From: Lysinibacillus sp. KCTC 33748
GTDB lineage: Bacteria > Bacillota > Bacilli > Bacillales_A > Planococcaceae
NCBI RefSeq assembly: GCF_002237755.1
Contig: NZ_MWSJ01000004.1
Coordinates: 62,001-126,000 of the forward strand
Direction of reading: 5' to 3'
DNA: 64,000 nt
The notes under the pieces were generated by a model, which had not been told where the DNA came from, made no database searches, and worked only from the letters and a program-made list of their open reading frames with translations. Shown one piece after another: positions 41,712 through 48,924 of this stretch. Numbering within the stretch: the first letter of the stretch is position 1; the number at the start of each line of letters is the position of its first letter. The position numbers and the translations under genes were made by a program.

Positions 41712-41800
41712 AAATATCAGCTCCCTTGAGAAACCCAAGCTTGCATGGAGGTCAAGGGATTTAACGGCACTCCCTACAAGCTTGGCATGTAGCTGATATA
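41709..41800 (-). promoter_or_regulatory. Structured 5' leader with pseudoknot that covers the ribosome binding site
   Basis: Read on the minus strand: P1 ATATCAGCT (41799-41791) pairs with AGCTGATAT (41722-41714), two bases before the ATG. Inside it, P2 CCAAGCTTG (41785-41777) pairs with CAAGCTTGG (41743-41735). CCCTTGA (41758-41752), in the P2 loop, is complementary to TCAAGGG (41729-41723), between P2 and the P1 3' arm, which makes an H-type pseudoknot. AAGGGAG, the only ribosome binding site, lies in the pseudoknot and P1 arms. The P2 loop can also form AGGGA/TCCCT, an alternative to the pseudoknot. All stems are perfect. Confidence 0.7.
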
Positions 41801-41842
41801 TTGGATTAATTGATTCATAGGTTCATTCCTTTATAAGAAAAA

Positions 41843-41913
41843 GCCGCAGCGTCTTCACACGCTACAGCTTCGAATTGGTTATGCCCTTTGATGGTGTTCA
41901 CGACATTATTATA
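41843..41913 (-). ncRNA. Candidate small RNA family, copy B
   Basis: An extended -10 box TGGTATAAT (complement at 41908-41913) is followed after 39 bases by a terminator with arms at 41859-41868 and 41843-41852 and a T-run. Two U-G pairs close the stem on the minus strand where the plus strand would have C-A clashes. GGGCATAACCAATTC is shared with copy A at 33324-33405. Its transcription runs towards the structured leader at 41709-41800, so read-through could also feed that gene. Confidence 0.5.
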
Positions 41914-41936
41914 CCACAAAGCAGGAGGGAAACCTA

Positions 41937-42059
41937 TGTTGAAAGGGCAAAAAAAGGTAACGAAAGAAAATTTAATGCAATGAATTGAAGAAGGAAGCAA
42001 GGGAAGTTGATTACTATAGCTACATTGGTGCTAAGACAGCTATGTATGTGGTTGAGTAA
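41937..42059 (+). pseudogene. Small frameshifted phage-like gene
   Basis: An ATG at 41937 with GGAGGG upstream reads L-K-G-Q-K-K-V-T-K-E-N-L-M-Q and stops. One base away the frame N-E-L-K-K-E-A-R-E-V-D-Y-Y-S-Y-I-G-A-K-T-A-M continues to TAA. A single-base indel near 41980 probably broke a gene of about 40 codons. Family unknown. Confidence 0.35.
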
Positions 42060-42186
42060 AGAAAGTGTAGGTACGAATGATTCAACAGGCGATTGATAGT
42101 CAGTGGTGCTTTTTATATGTATCAAAATCCTATTACACAGTTAACCATTCTCAGTCTATGATTAACCCAGAAGGTGGTGGTAAAAG

Positions 42187-42399
42187 GTGGGTAGGAATTT
42201 AGAACAGATTAATATAAATTTTTGTGAACAAAACGGAGATGTAATTATAACGTATGACATCAACGACTCTCTAGCGGCTTTAATTCCGAACGTTGGTGAT
42301 GTAGTAAATATTGATGGAAATTACAGGGCAGTGAGTGAAAGAGCTTTTACTTACAGTCCTAGAACTATCACAGTTACAATCTATTTAGAAGAATTATAA
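42187..42399 (+). CDS. Hypothetical protein, 70 residues
   Basis: The frame opens with GTG at 42187 after AAAAGGTG-like sequence. The product has a beta-rich pattern (D-V-I-I-T-Y-D, V-G-D-V-V-N-I-D-G-N-Y-R-A-V) that could be a small OB- or barrel-like fold. It ends just before a GCCCAGG-family terminator. No family recognised; the start is uncertain. Confidence 0.5.
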   Translation: MGRNLEQININFCEQNGDVIITYDINDSLAALIPNVGDVVNIDGNYRAVSERAFTYSPRTITVTIYLEEL

Positions 42400-42466
42400 T
42401 TGGGATTTTCAAACTCATAATGAGTAGTGGATCATCATTGCATATAACGTATTAACTAACAGCAAT

Positions 42467-42505
42467 GCCCAGGTATTCAAATTAATTTTGAGCCTGGGCT
42501 TTTTT
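42467..42505 (+). terminator. GCCCAGG-family terminator
   Basis: GCCCAGG (42467-42473) and CCTGGGC (42493-42499) with TCAAA/TTTGA inside and six T residues after. Confidence 0.85.
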
Positions 42506-42574
42506 GTATTAATTCTTCAAACGGTCTATATTTTGTTTGAGCATATTCTGTAGATGCATTGGTTAATAGCTTAA

Positions 42575-43564
42575 TTAGACATCTTTTAAAACAGCATCTA
42601 TTAATCGTCGATCTGATTTATATTTTGCTCGGTTTGGTTGACCTTCTACTCTAAGTATATCTAATGTATTTAAGTTAGCTATAACAGAGAAAAGAGTACC
42701 AAATTGTTGTTCTTTTAGGTTTAAACAAACATGACCCTTGGTTTCCGACATAATTGATTGGGCAATGGTAAGTTCCATATAATGTACGTTGTGTTTAAGA
42801 CGAGTTTCTAATGTTTCGAAGCGTTCTTTTGATTTGCTCCAATTCCAACTTTCAGTTAATGATGTACTTTCGTGATGATTTGTACAATGAATGTAATTAT
42901 TAGTAGGAAGGCGTACTTGATAACTATTAGGAGTAACCTCTACAACTGCCATATTCCCTTGAGGATCTGCTAACAAATAGTTATTTGCCACCGAACTCGG
43001 GAATCTTTTTAACACGTCTATTCCTTCATCTACCGTACAACAATTTTCTAAAATATATTTAACAGCAAAATAAAAATTCAGTCCTGGTTTAATTCCATCA
43101 TGAGGAACGGATGAAATCCCTACAAATAAACCGTGTTCGTTTATCCCATCAACTTTTCCAATAAAGCAATCCGATTGCCCGAGGTATTTATTTTTATCAT
43201 CAAAACAAACAAGTGAGGACTCAGTAATATTTTTAAGATTAAAGAGCATATCATAATTTCGGCCAATAAACATTTCTTTTCCGTTATAGGCGGAGAAAAT
43301 ACTACATTGACCTGCCAATTCAAATACGCCTATACTTAAGAGAAACGAGCTTACTTCTTCAAAAGAAGAGTGACAACCTTCAGCAAATCCTTGTATTTCT
43401 TTCACGATATGGGGATCAAAATCTGTAAGAATTTGTTTGCACGACTCCCCATATATTAATTTTTCTTCGGTTACTTTCGGAAACCTAAAACCATTTTTAT
43501 AAAGAATTTCAGCATAATGCTTTCCTGCCTCATAAGAATTTCCTTTTAATCTCGGATGATACAT
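42575..43564 (-). CDS. C45-family autoproteolytic acyltransferase/hydrolase
   Basis: The ATG at 43564 follows TGGAGGG. The 329-residue protein has A-G-Q-C-S-I-F-S, whose Cys is the likely N-terminal nucleophile after self-cleavage. G-R-N-Y-D-M, G-I-N-E-H-G-L-F-V-G-I-S and C-T-N-H-H follow, the order found in acyl-coenzyme A:6-aminopenicillanic acid acyltransferase-like and choloylglycine-hydrolase-like NTN hydrolases. It would cleave or transfer linear amides; the substrate is open. Confidence 0.82.
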   Translation of the reverse strand: MYHPRLKGNSYEAGKHYAEILYKNGFRFPKVTEEKLIYGESCKQILTDFDPHIVKEIQGFAEGCHSSFEEVSSFLLSIGVFELAGQCSIFSAYNGKEMFIGRNYDMLFNLKNITESSLVCFDDKNKYLGQSDCFIGKVDGINEHGLFVGISSVPHDGIKPGLNFYFAVKYILENCCTVDEGIDVLKRFPSSVANNYLLADPQGNMAVVEVTPNSYQVRLPTNNYIHCTNHHESTSLTESWNWSKSKERFETLETRLKHNVHYMELTIAQSIMSETKGHVCLNLKEQQFGTLFSVIANLNTLDILRVEGQPNRAKYKSDRRLIDAVLKDV

Positions 43565-43659
43565 CGTAATTCCCTCCATTTATTATATGTATGTAACAAG
43601 AATAAACTCTCCAGTAGGGGGAGAGTGTACCCTGTATATTTTTAGATAACTCTAAACGT

Positions 43660-43701
43660 AAAGACCCAGGCGCTCATGAAAGTGTGAGTGCCTGGGTCTT
43701 T
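43660..43701. terminator. Long hairpin of the CCCAGGC family
   Basis: Perfect 12-bp arms at 43660-43671 and 43690-43701 (AAAGACCCAGGC / GCCTGGGTCTTT). It lies beside a minus-strand remnant ending at 43710. Confidence 0.75.
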
Positions 43702-43709
43702 TATGTATA

Positions 43710-43858
43710 TTAGTCATATGGTCTGTATTGTTCTAACGGACCCAATCGAGCTTTTGATATTTCCAGCAGCTCAACTGCTTCGGATGCAGATAACAATTCT
43801 TCATTTAGAAATTCAAGAAGTTCTTCAGTTAATCCGAATGTGTATTTTATTTACTCAT
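43710..43858 (-). pseudogene. Fragment of a small helix-turn-helix-like protein
   Basis: The minus strand reads K-Y-T-F-G-L-T-E-E-L-L-E-F-L-N-E-E-L-L and E-L-L-E-I-S-K-A-R-L-G-P-L to TAA at 43710-43712. The only ATG with a site (43858) is one base out of frame and stops after three codons. The E-I-S-K-A-R-L block looks like the recognition helix of a phage excisionase-like domain. Probably a truncated, frameshifted gene. Confidence 0.35.
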
Positions 43859-43864
43859 ATGAAG

Positions 43865-43884
43865 AAGGAGGGGGGAACCTCCTT
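43865..43884 (-). terminator. Short hairpin after the DUF5068-like gene
   Basis: AAGGAGG (43865-43871) and CCTCCTT (43878-43884) lie 9 nt past the stop at 43893. The exit on the minus strand is weakly T-rich. Confidence 0.4.
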
Positions 43885-43892
43885 TGAGTGAC

Positions 43893-44903
43893 TTATTTTT
43901 TATTTACCGGTACAACTACTGTTACTTTTTCCCCAATAAATCTGTTATCTTTTGAAGTACTATCAAATACAAATTTTAATTCTTTGACACCTTCTAAACC
44001 GTCTTCACCTAAATCAAAAATAACCTCACCTTTTTGAATTACTTTTCCAATAAATTCAGATTCAAAAGAGGAAATCATTACATTTGAATCAATTTGACGT
44101 TTTGTATCAGTGATCATTTTAGTTGTGCTTGGATGGAAATCAACAGTATCGTCAGATAAATTTTCTCCGGTAATAGAGAGGATTAGTACATTTGTTTCAG
44201 CTGCTGTTTCAATTAGTTCAGGATTTTGTGCAACTAGTTTAGCTGTTTTCATTCCATCGATTGAAAATTCAACATCGGCACTTTTATATTTTTCATTTGG
44301 CACTTCATATAAATCAGTGATTGTATATGTACCTGCAAAATCATTTTTCACTACATCACCAACATTTGCTTCTGTTAAATTATCTGCTTTATTTGCTTTG
44401 CTTTCTTCTTTGATTTCAATGTTTGTAGAACCTGTTACAGCTGTTTCAAGAGTAGCCGCAAACTTAGCAAATTCATTATCTTCCATATCACCATTCATTT
44501 GTAATAAAAACAGTCCACTTTGGTGAGTGTGAGAATAAAACATAGGACTTGAATTTCCTAATTCATCATAGTAACTCTTTGCTTTTTTTAGATTTTCTTC
44601 ATTATCGAATAAAAATAATCGACCACCTGAATCATCACCAAGTGAAGGAATTAAAATTCGTTTGCCTTCTTTTCGGATGTTTCCAAATTCATCTTTTGGT
44701 AAATCTGAAACTTCACCTAGCTCTAGACCATCATCTTTAAAATGTTTCAATACGTCATCAACTGTTTTCGCCAGAACTTTTTGTGGTTCTTCAGCTTTAG
44801 TACCATTCTCTTTTTGTGGCTCTTCCTTAGCTTTGTCATCTCCACAACCAGCCAATCCTAAACTTAATACTAATGCTGCACTAAAAATTAATTGTTTCTT
44901 CAT
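43893..44903 (-). CDS. Lipoprotein of the DUF5068 type
   Basis: Signal peptide with lipobox L-A-G-C (Cys20), then a Lys/Glu-rich linker and two domains. The first (about 45-160) has D-D-S-G-G-R-L-F-L-F-D. The second (about 175-336) is a beta-rich domain with N-V-L-I-L-S-I-T-G-E-N and W-like strand pairs typical of DUF5068/DUF4352-like immunoglobulin folds. It is anchored to the outer membrane face. Its upstream region shares a 30-base block with that of the gene at 47873-48628. Function unknown. Confidence 0.7.
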   Translation of the reverse strand: MKKQLIFSAALVLSLGLAGCGDDKAKEEPQKENGTKAEEPQKVLAKTVDDVLKHFKDDGLELGEVSDLPKDEFGNIRKEGKRILIPSLGDDSGGRLFLFDNEENLKKAKSYYDELGNSSPMFYSHTHQSGLFLLQMNGDMEDNEFAKFAATLETAVTGSTNIEIKEESKANKADNLTEANVGDVVKNDFAGTYTITDLYEVPNEKYKSADVEFSIDGMKTAKLVAQNPELIETAAETNVLILSITGENLSDDTVDFHPSTTKMITDTKRQIDSNVMISSFESEFIGKVIQKGEVIFDLGEDGLEGVKELKFVFDSTSKDNRFIGEKVTVVVPVNKK

Positions 44904-44974
44904 ATATTAAAACCTCCCTCGATATTACTATTCTAGGCAATATTAGGTAAAAAGTACATATTAAAAAACAAACA

Positions 44975-45349
44975 ATGGTTATTAGTCAGAAAAGTCGCGT
45001 TGAAATCATTGCAGAGGATGCAACGGAATTGTCGCCGCTTGTAGTTGAAGCGAACGCAAACCCTAAAAAATACTTAGCTTGTATTGTTAAACCACCATCG
45101 CGCTTTTACTTAGTTGGAGAGGAATACATTATCACTGAACCAAGCGACAATGGCTATTACACCGTATTTTTAAAATGTCGTCCAGATAATGCGCTAGTAG
45201 GTTCGTATAAGACGAAATATTTCGATATTATCGCACTTTTTGAAAAGCTCGAAGTGATAGAGATACCCGTACAGAAAATTGAAGTAGAACCTGAAATAAA
45301 AGAATTACCTCGGGATCGGTGGAAACAGATGGATTTATTTGGTTTTTGA
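44975..45349 (+). CDS. Phage-like protein ending in a clamp-binding-type motif
   Basis: The frame starts M-V-I-S-Q-K-S-R-V-E-I-I-A-E-D-A and includes K-P-P-S-R-F-Y-L-V-G-E-E-Y-I-I-T. It ends K-Q-M-D-L-F-G-F, close to the beta-sliding-clamp-binding motif Q-x-x-L-F. The ATG at 44975 has no ribosome binding site, so the true 5' end may have been lost. It is followed by remnants of phage genes. Possible DNA-metabolism protein. Confidence 0.45.
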   Translation: MVISQKSRVEIIAEDATELSPLVVEANANPKKYLACIVKPPSRFYLVGEEYIITEPSDNGYYTVFLKCRPDNALVGSYKTKYFDIIALFEKLEVIEIPVQKIEVEPEIKELPRDRWKQMDLFGF

Positions 45350-45373
45350 TAGATTTTGTTAGGAGGATATCTG

Positions 45374-45493
45374 ATGAATCAGCTAAGTCTATTTCGTGAA
45401 ATCATTATAGACAATTTTGCAGGAGGTGTTTATCAACGACGTTCGAAAAGCAAAGTAAATAACAGATTGCAACTCATTGTACTTGAAGACTAA
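45374..45493 (+). pseudogene. N-terminal fragment of a phage DNA cytosine methyltransferase
   Basis: The ATG at 45374 follows AGGAGG and reads N-Q-L-S-L-F-R-E-I-I-I-D-N-F-A-G-G. This is the start of phage C5-methyltransferases, in which N-F-A-G-G-G-G-A-S forms the SAM loop. After N-F-A-G-G the sequence changes to V-Y-Q-R-R-S-K-S-K and stops after 39 codons. All catalytic motifs are missing. The N-terminal Q-L-S-L-F also looks like a sliding-clamp-binding motif. Confidence 0.6.
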
Positions 45494-45509
45494 AAGGAGG
45501 AACAACAAA

Positions 45510-45824
45510 ATGCAATTCTTTGATTTTTACAATCCATATTTCACGTTAATTAAGGCCGAAAACGAGGAACAAGCAAAGAAAAAATATATAGAGTTGGTAG
45601 CTGATGAGGAGGGCGACTTAGAATTTGTTGAAATAGAAAGAAATCATGCAATCGTTAAGTTTAGCCAAACAAAAGGTGAGGATGGAGAGTTGGTACCTGC
45701 TAATGAAATTTTAGAACAATTGCAGAGTGACCAACCCGAATTGCTGATAATTGACAGAAACTTAACGTTACCAAAGGCAAGTGGTGGTACGAGTGATCCA
45801 GTACTTCTTAAGGTACAACGATGA
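45510..45824 (+). CDS. Phage-like hypothetical protein, 104 residues
   Basis: The ATG at 45510 follows AAAGGAGG. The N-terminus F-Y-N-P-Y-F-T-L-I-K-A-E-N-E-E-Q-A-K resembles the short input domain of phage early proteins. The rest is acidic. It stands in a chain of phage remnants and may itself be truncated. Function unknown. Confidence 0.5.
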   Translation: MQFFDFYNPYFTLIKAENEEQAKKKYIELVADEEGDLEFVEIERNHAIVKFSQTKGEDGELVPANEILEQLQSDQPELLIIDRNLTLPKASGGTSDPVLLKVQR

Positions 45825-45833
45825 GTATATTCT

Positions 45834-46037
45834 AATAATAAGCGAATTCGTGAGTACGAGATAAAGGTTGCTGAAGTACAACAACGTATTCCATTAGTAA
45901 ATGGGGACAGAGAGAGTGAGGTGCTATAAAGGCTTTTAAACGGAGATAGTATGCGATCAATAGGTAAGCATATGAAATTATCTAGCACAACAATCTTTAG
46001 AGTCAGAAGCAACATTTTAAATCAGATGAAAAAGTAG
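45834..46037 (+). pseudogene. Broken helix-turn-helix gene of phage regulator type
   Basis: The frame N-K-R-I-R-E-Y-E-I-K-V-A-E-V-Q-Q-R-I-P is open to a TAA near 45928 and then continues R-L-L-N-G-D-S-M-R-S-I-G-K-H-M-K-L-S-S-T-T-I to TAG at 46035. The second part is a clear helix-turn-helix. The ATG with good position (45818) is out of frame. At least two disabling changes are present, so it is a pseudogene. Confidence 0.6.
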
Positions 46038-46060
46038 CCAAAAGGCTACTTCTTTTTTTA
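46032..46060 (+). terminator. Terminator after the helix-turn-helix remnant
   Basis: AAGTAGCC (46032-46039) and GGCTACTT (46044-46051) with a 4-nt loop, then C and seven T residues. Confidence 0.85.
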
Positions 46061-46107
46061 TCGATGTCTATTGTCTGAACTAATAGAGATAACAGAAATT
46101 GTAACTT

Positions 46108-46695
46108 TTATACGATTTCAAACAATGGTTGAATATTTGAATCTTTAGCGATATGTTCTGGATAAATAAAACCACCTTGATCACGTGGAAATTCAATTTT
46201 TATTTGCTTAAAACAGACATCTACGAACTCTGAACAAATATACTCGTCATTATCTTGGTGTTTACCAACATTTAAGCCAATACGTGCAACAATTTTAGCT
46301 ATCTCAGCTTTGTCATAATTTCGATTTAATAATTTAATTGCACTTTCAAACATTTTATTAATTTCTTCTTTATCGAAATCAGGTTTATCAAAAATTTTAT
46401 ACCGGGCTACATAAATTTCTCCATTATATTTTTTATTACTATTTTCGTAATTTTCGAGATAATGGAAAAGGGGGATTGCCCTGACACCGTCGTCTTCAAC
46501 ACTTTCTAATATAAATACATCATTATTCCAATAATACAATAAACCTACATGGCTAAATATTGAATTAGAGGCCTTTTTTATTAATTCACTGACTAAATAT
46601 CGACCACTACAGAAAAAAATATCACCATTTTTTATTTCTTTTATCGCTTCTTCGTAAGAAATTTGAGTTATTTCATTAAATTTAGTAGTCCCCAC
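46108..46695 (-). CDS. YiiX/YebB-like permuted NlpC/P60 cysteine hydrolase
   Basis: The 195-residue protein has K-N-G-D-I-F-F-C-S-G-R-Y, S-I-F-S-H-V-G-L-L-Y-Y with the catalytic-type His, and E-Y-I-C-S-E-F-V with the Cys near the C-terminal side. This is the permuted order of YiiX/YebB (DUF830, LRAT-like) hydrolases. These act on lipids or peptides; substrate unknown. No signal peptide. Confidence 0.75.
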   Translation of the reverse strand: MGTTKFNEITQISYEEAIKEIKNGDIFFCSGRYLVSELIKKASNSIFSHVGLLYYWNNDVFILESVEDDGVRAIPLFHYLENYENSNKKYNGEIYVARYKIFDKPDFDKEEINKMFESAIKLLNRNYDKAEIAKIVARIGLNVGKHQDNDEYICSEFVDVCFKQIKIEFPRDQGGFIYPEHIAKDSNIQPLFEIV

Positions 46696-47217
46696 AATAC
46701 ATGTACTCCTTAACTCTTATGAATATTATTAAAATCAATGCATTTAATCGTTCATGTATTAATTTATCCAATAAATCACTAAATATGTAACTGATTTCAG
46801 ATTTCATTCCTTTTGTAGATAAAGATTAAGATTAACAAATTAGTAGTAACAAAAGGAACGATTGTAAAACATGTACGATGTTTTGTTGTAGAAAAAATAT
46901 GATGTAAACTTGGAGGTAGGTCGGTGCGGATAAGTATTTCCTTCCTTGGCATTTATAAAATCCTAAATATTAGGGAAAGACAGACCGACGACCGACCTGC
47001 GCTGGTAAAGTTAACAGCGAAGAAGAGCCAACGTGACCGGCCCATAATTTTTAAGAGATAACGGAAATGGCTAAATTTTATGATGAGAGGGAAGAGTTTG
47101 GTGTGGTTTTGAGAGTGGAAATTGTAGAATAAGATTCCAATTCGTTGACTCTTAAATTATTATTATGTAGGGGAGATATGATATCCTCGCCATCTTGTAT
47201 CACAACGGAGGGCTATA
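46696..47217. other. 522-base non-coding gap with GTCGGT inverted motifs
   Basis: GGTAGGTCGGT (46915-46925) faces ACCGAC and ACCGACC (46984-46997), so a long imperfect hairpin is possible. A short open piece beyond it (T-D-D-R-P-A-L-V-K-L-T-A-K-K-S) has no start and could be a phage remnant. No gene is called. Confidence 0.4.
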
Positions 47218-47640
47218 ATGACACCAGAGCATATTGTTAAGAAATTTTTTGAAGAAGTACGTTCAGGGAAAAATCCAGATTATGCAACTGAATTAATGGC
47301 AGAGCAAGTATCGGCACACCAAGTTATTTCTGAAGAGGAATTAACAGTTTTAAGAACGCCCAAAGATTATGCTGACCATGTAAAAGAAATGGTAGAAGTG
47401 TATGGCAATTTTTCATTAGAAATACAAGAATTCATGGTTCAAGATAATAAAGTTTATGTACGTTGGAAACAAGTTGGTACGCATGTAGAAGAGGTCGATG
47501 GATATCAGCCTACAAATCTTCCAGTTATTGAAATGGCAAGCGCAGTTTATAGAATTGAAGATGAAAAAATAGCAGAATATTGGATTCAAATTGATCGTGC
47601 TGGTATTGAAAAACAACTCAACCGCAATAAAATTAATTAA
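47218..47640 (+). CDS. SnoaL-like/NTF2-fold ester-cyclase family protein
   Basis: The ATG at 47218 follows GGAGGG. V-K-K-F-F-E-E-V-R-S-G, V-Y-V-R-W-K-Q-V-G-T-H and I-A-E-Y-W-I-Q-I-D-R form the cone-shaped SnoaL/NTF2 pattern. The middle and end motifs (R-W and E-Y-W) match the SnoaL-like polyketide-cyclase group often found as single stress or accessory genes. Substrate unknown. Confidence 0.78.
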   Translation: MTPEHIVKKFFEEVRSGKNPDYATELMAEQVSAHQVISEEELTVLRTPKDYADHVKEMVEVYGNFSLEIQEFMVQDNKVYVRWKQVGTHVEEVDGYQPTNLPVIEMASAVYRIEDEKIAEYWIQIDRAGIEKQLNRNKIN

Positions 47641-47660
47641 CATCCTTCGGGATGTTTTTA
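47639..47660 (+). terminator. Terminator with TTCG tetraloop
   Basis: AACATCC-TTCG-GGATGTT directly after the stop codon, then TTT. Confidence 0.85.
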
Positions 47661-47674
47661 TTTTGCCCTGAAAA

Positions 47675-47893
47675 GTGAGTATCGAGCAGTTTCCAAGCGA
47701 AGAGGTTGGTTTGGCTATCGTCCGTACTCAGGACGGTACAAACGTTATAGATCGCAAATATACTCAAAATATCGCTGGTTGTAAAAAGTACAATGTGCCA
47801 TTCGGTGTATACATGTATGTGAGGTTCAAAAACAATAGACAGTTAAGCCACTCATATGAGTGGCTTAACTGTCTATTTGCCCATTTGTTTTAA
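47675..47893 (+). pseudogene. Fragment of a GH25 muramidase (phage lysin)
   Basis: A-I-V-R-T-Q-D-G-T-N-V-I-D-R-K-Y, Q-N-I-A-G-C-K-K-Y and P-F-G-V-Y-M-Y-V-R correspond to the first third of GH25 lysozymes (the F-V-I-x-R, D-P-x-F/Y-x-x-N and G-x-Y-x-Y-x-R strands). The N-terminal D-x-S and the later catalytic D-x-E are absent. The frame runs on into a 44-bp palindrome. It is a remnant. Confidence 0.55.
47834..47877. terminator. 44-bp perfect palindrome, likely bidirectional terminator
   Basis: Arms of 22 bases meet at CTCAT/ATGAG (47851-47860) without any loop. It lies between the GH25 fragment and the stop codon of the converging gene at 47873, which it overlaps by 5 nt. Confidence 0.75.
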
Positions 47894-48628
47894 TGCTTTA
47901 TCCATTTGACGTTCGTTAGATCTCACAGCAGAACTATCTAATGTATCTACACCACGATATGTATATTTAGTGTTTTGATAGAAATCAAATGCGAAATTGT
48001 TAATTGGAGATTGTACTTCACCATAGAATCTGTTGATTACATTTGCTCTAAAGATATTACTTAACATATATTCTGCATTGTTTATATCAGCTACATAATT
48101 TTTACTTTTGTATTCAGTTATGATGTATTTTTCAAATTCTTTGATTTCATCTTCTGTAGAAGGGTAATCTTTTGCATAAAGCATAACTGCATCATATTTC
48201 TCTGTAGAAGTTCCGTTCATTGTAGCGATTTCTTTCACTTTGTTTTGCCAAGTTACGGCAACAGAAGCTGCTTGTTCTGCTTTTAAACGAGCTTCTTCTT
48301 CCGCCTTAACTTTCGCCTCAGCCTCTTCTTTTGCTTTCTGTTCAGTTAATGCTTTCTCCTCGGTTTCTTTTTTCTCACGTGTAGTTTTGTCTTCAGGTGC
48401 TTCTTCTTTAGGTTTTACAGCTGTTTCAACTTTTTCCTTTTCCTTAGATTTATCTGTGGATTCCGTACTATTAGTTGGTACCATTATAAAACCAATAATA
48501 AAGGCAACAATCGATATACCTAGCACGAGACCGCCTTTCATTTTCTTCTTTTTAATTAATCCTATTATTAATAGAATAAGACCAGCAAAAACTCCGAGTA
48601 TACCTAAAAATACTAAAAAATAACTCAT
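47873..48628 (-). CDS. Membrane protein with Lys/Glu-rich coiled coil
   Basis: The ATG at 48628 lies 11 nt after AAGGAGG; a GTG at 48637 is too close. Two hydrophobic helices (about residues 3-25 and 34-52) are followed by about 75 residues of K/E/A-rich coiled coil. A C-terminal domain of about 120 residues (V-K-E-I-A-T-M-N-G-T, Y-A-K-D-Y-P-S-T-E-D-E-I) completes the protein. Unknown function. The upstream block resembles that of the DUF5068-like gene. Confidence 0.6.
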   Translation of the reverse strand: MSYFLVFLGILGVFAGLILLIIGLIKKKKMKGGLVLGISIVAFIIGFIMVPTNSTESTDKSKEKEKVETAVKPKEEAPEDKTTREKKETEEKALTEQKAKEEAEAKVKAEEEARLKAEQAASVAVTWQNKVKEIATMNGTSTEKYDAVMLYAKDYPSTEDEIKEFEKYIITEYKSKNYVADINNAEYMLSNIFRANVINRFYGEVQSPINNFAFDFYQNTKYTYRGVDTLDSSAVRSNERQMDKALKQMGK

Positions 48629-48883
48629 ATTAAACACTGCCTCCTTCTATATAACTATAATGGAAACTGTAGGTAAAAGTACATACAAAAAAACAGACAA
48701 CCGTGATTAGTTATCATATTCGTCAAGAAGACCTGGCCATATTACTTCTATTGATTCTTAGCTAAAATACGAACGTTTGTCTAAAAATAAAAAGCAACCA
48801 AAGCAACAAAAAAGCAACCGAAATTCCGAAAGCAAGTGAATAACGGTGAAATCGAATCATTATACAATGATGAAAAACCTTGC

Positions 48884-48889
48884 TATAAT
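48884..48889 (+). promoter_or_regulatory. Extended -10 promoter element of the bacilliredoxin gene
   Basis: TGC is followed by TATAAT, 35 bases before the start codon at 48925. No clear -35 box. Confidence 0.5.
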
Positions 48890-48924
48890 AACCTTTGCGA
48901 ATACATATGAAAGAGGGTAAAAGC

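Noticed and set aside
41709-41800. Twister or other known self-cleaving ribozyme
   Set aside because: The nested stem plus pseudoknot is reminiscent, but I cannot place the conserved core nucleotides of twister or HDV-like ribozymes.
41815-42000. 61-codon minus-strand frame
   Set aside because: It covers the promoter and terminator of candidate small RNA B; copies A and C do not keep a comparable reading frame.
43688-43891. 67-codon plus-strand frame
   Set aside because: It starts within a terminator hairpin and is antisense to a better coding remnant.
46696-47217. Gene in the 522-base gap
   Set aside because: Only short frames without start sites; at most a phage remnant.
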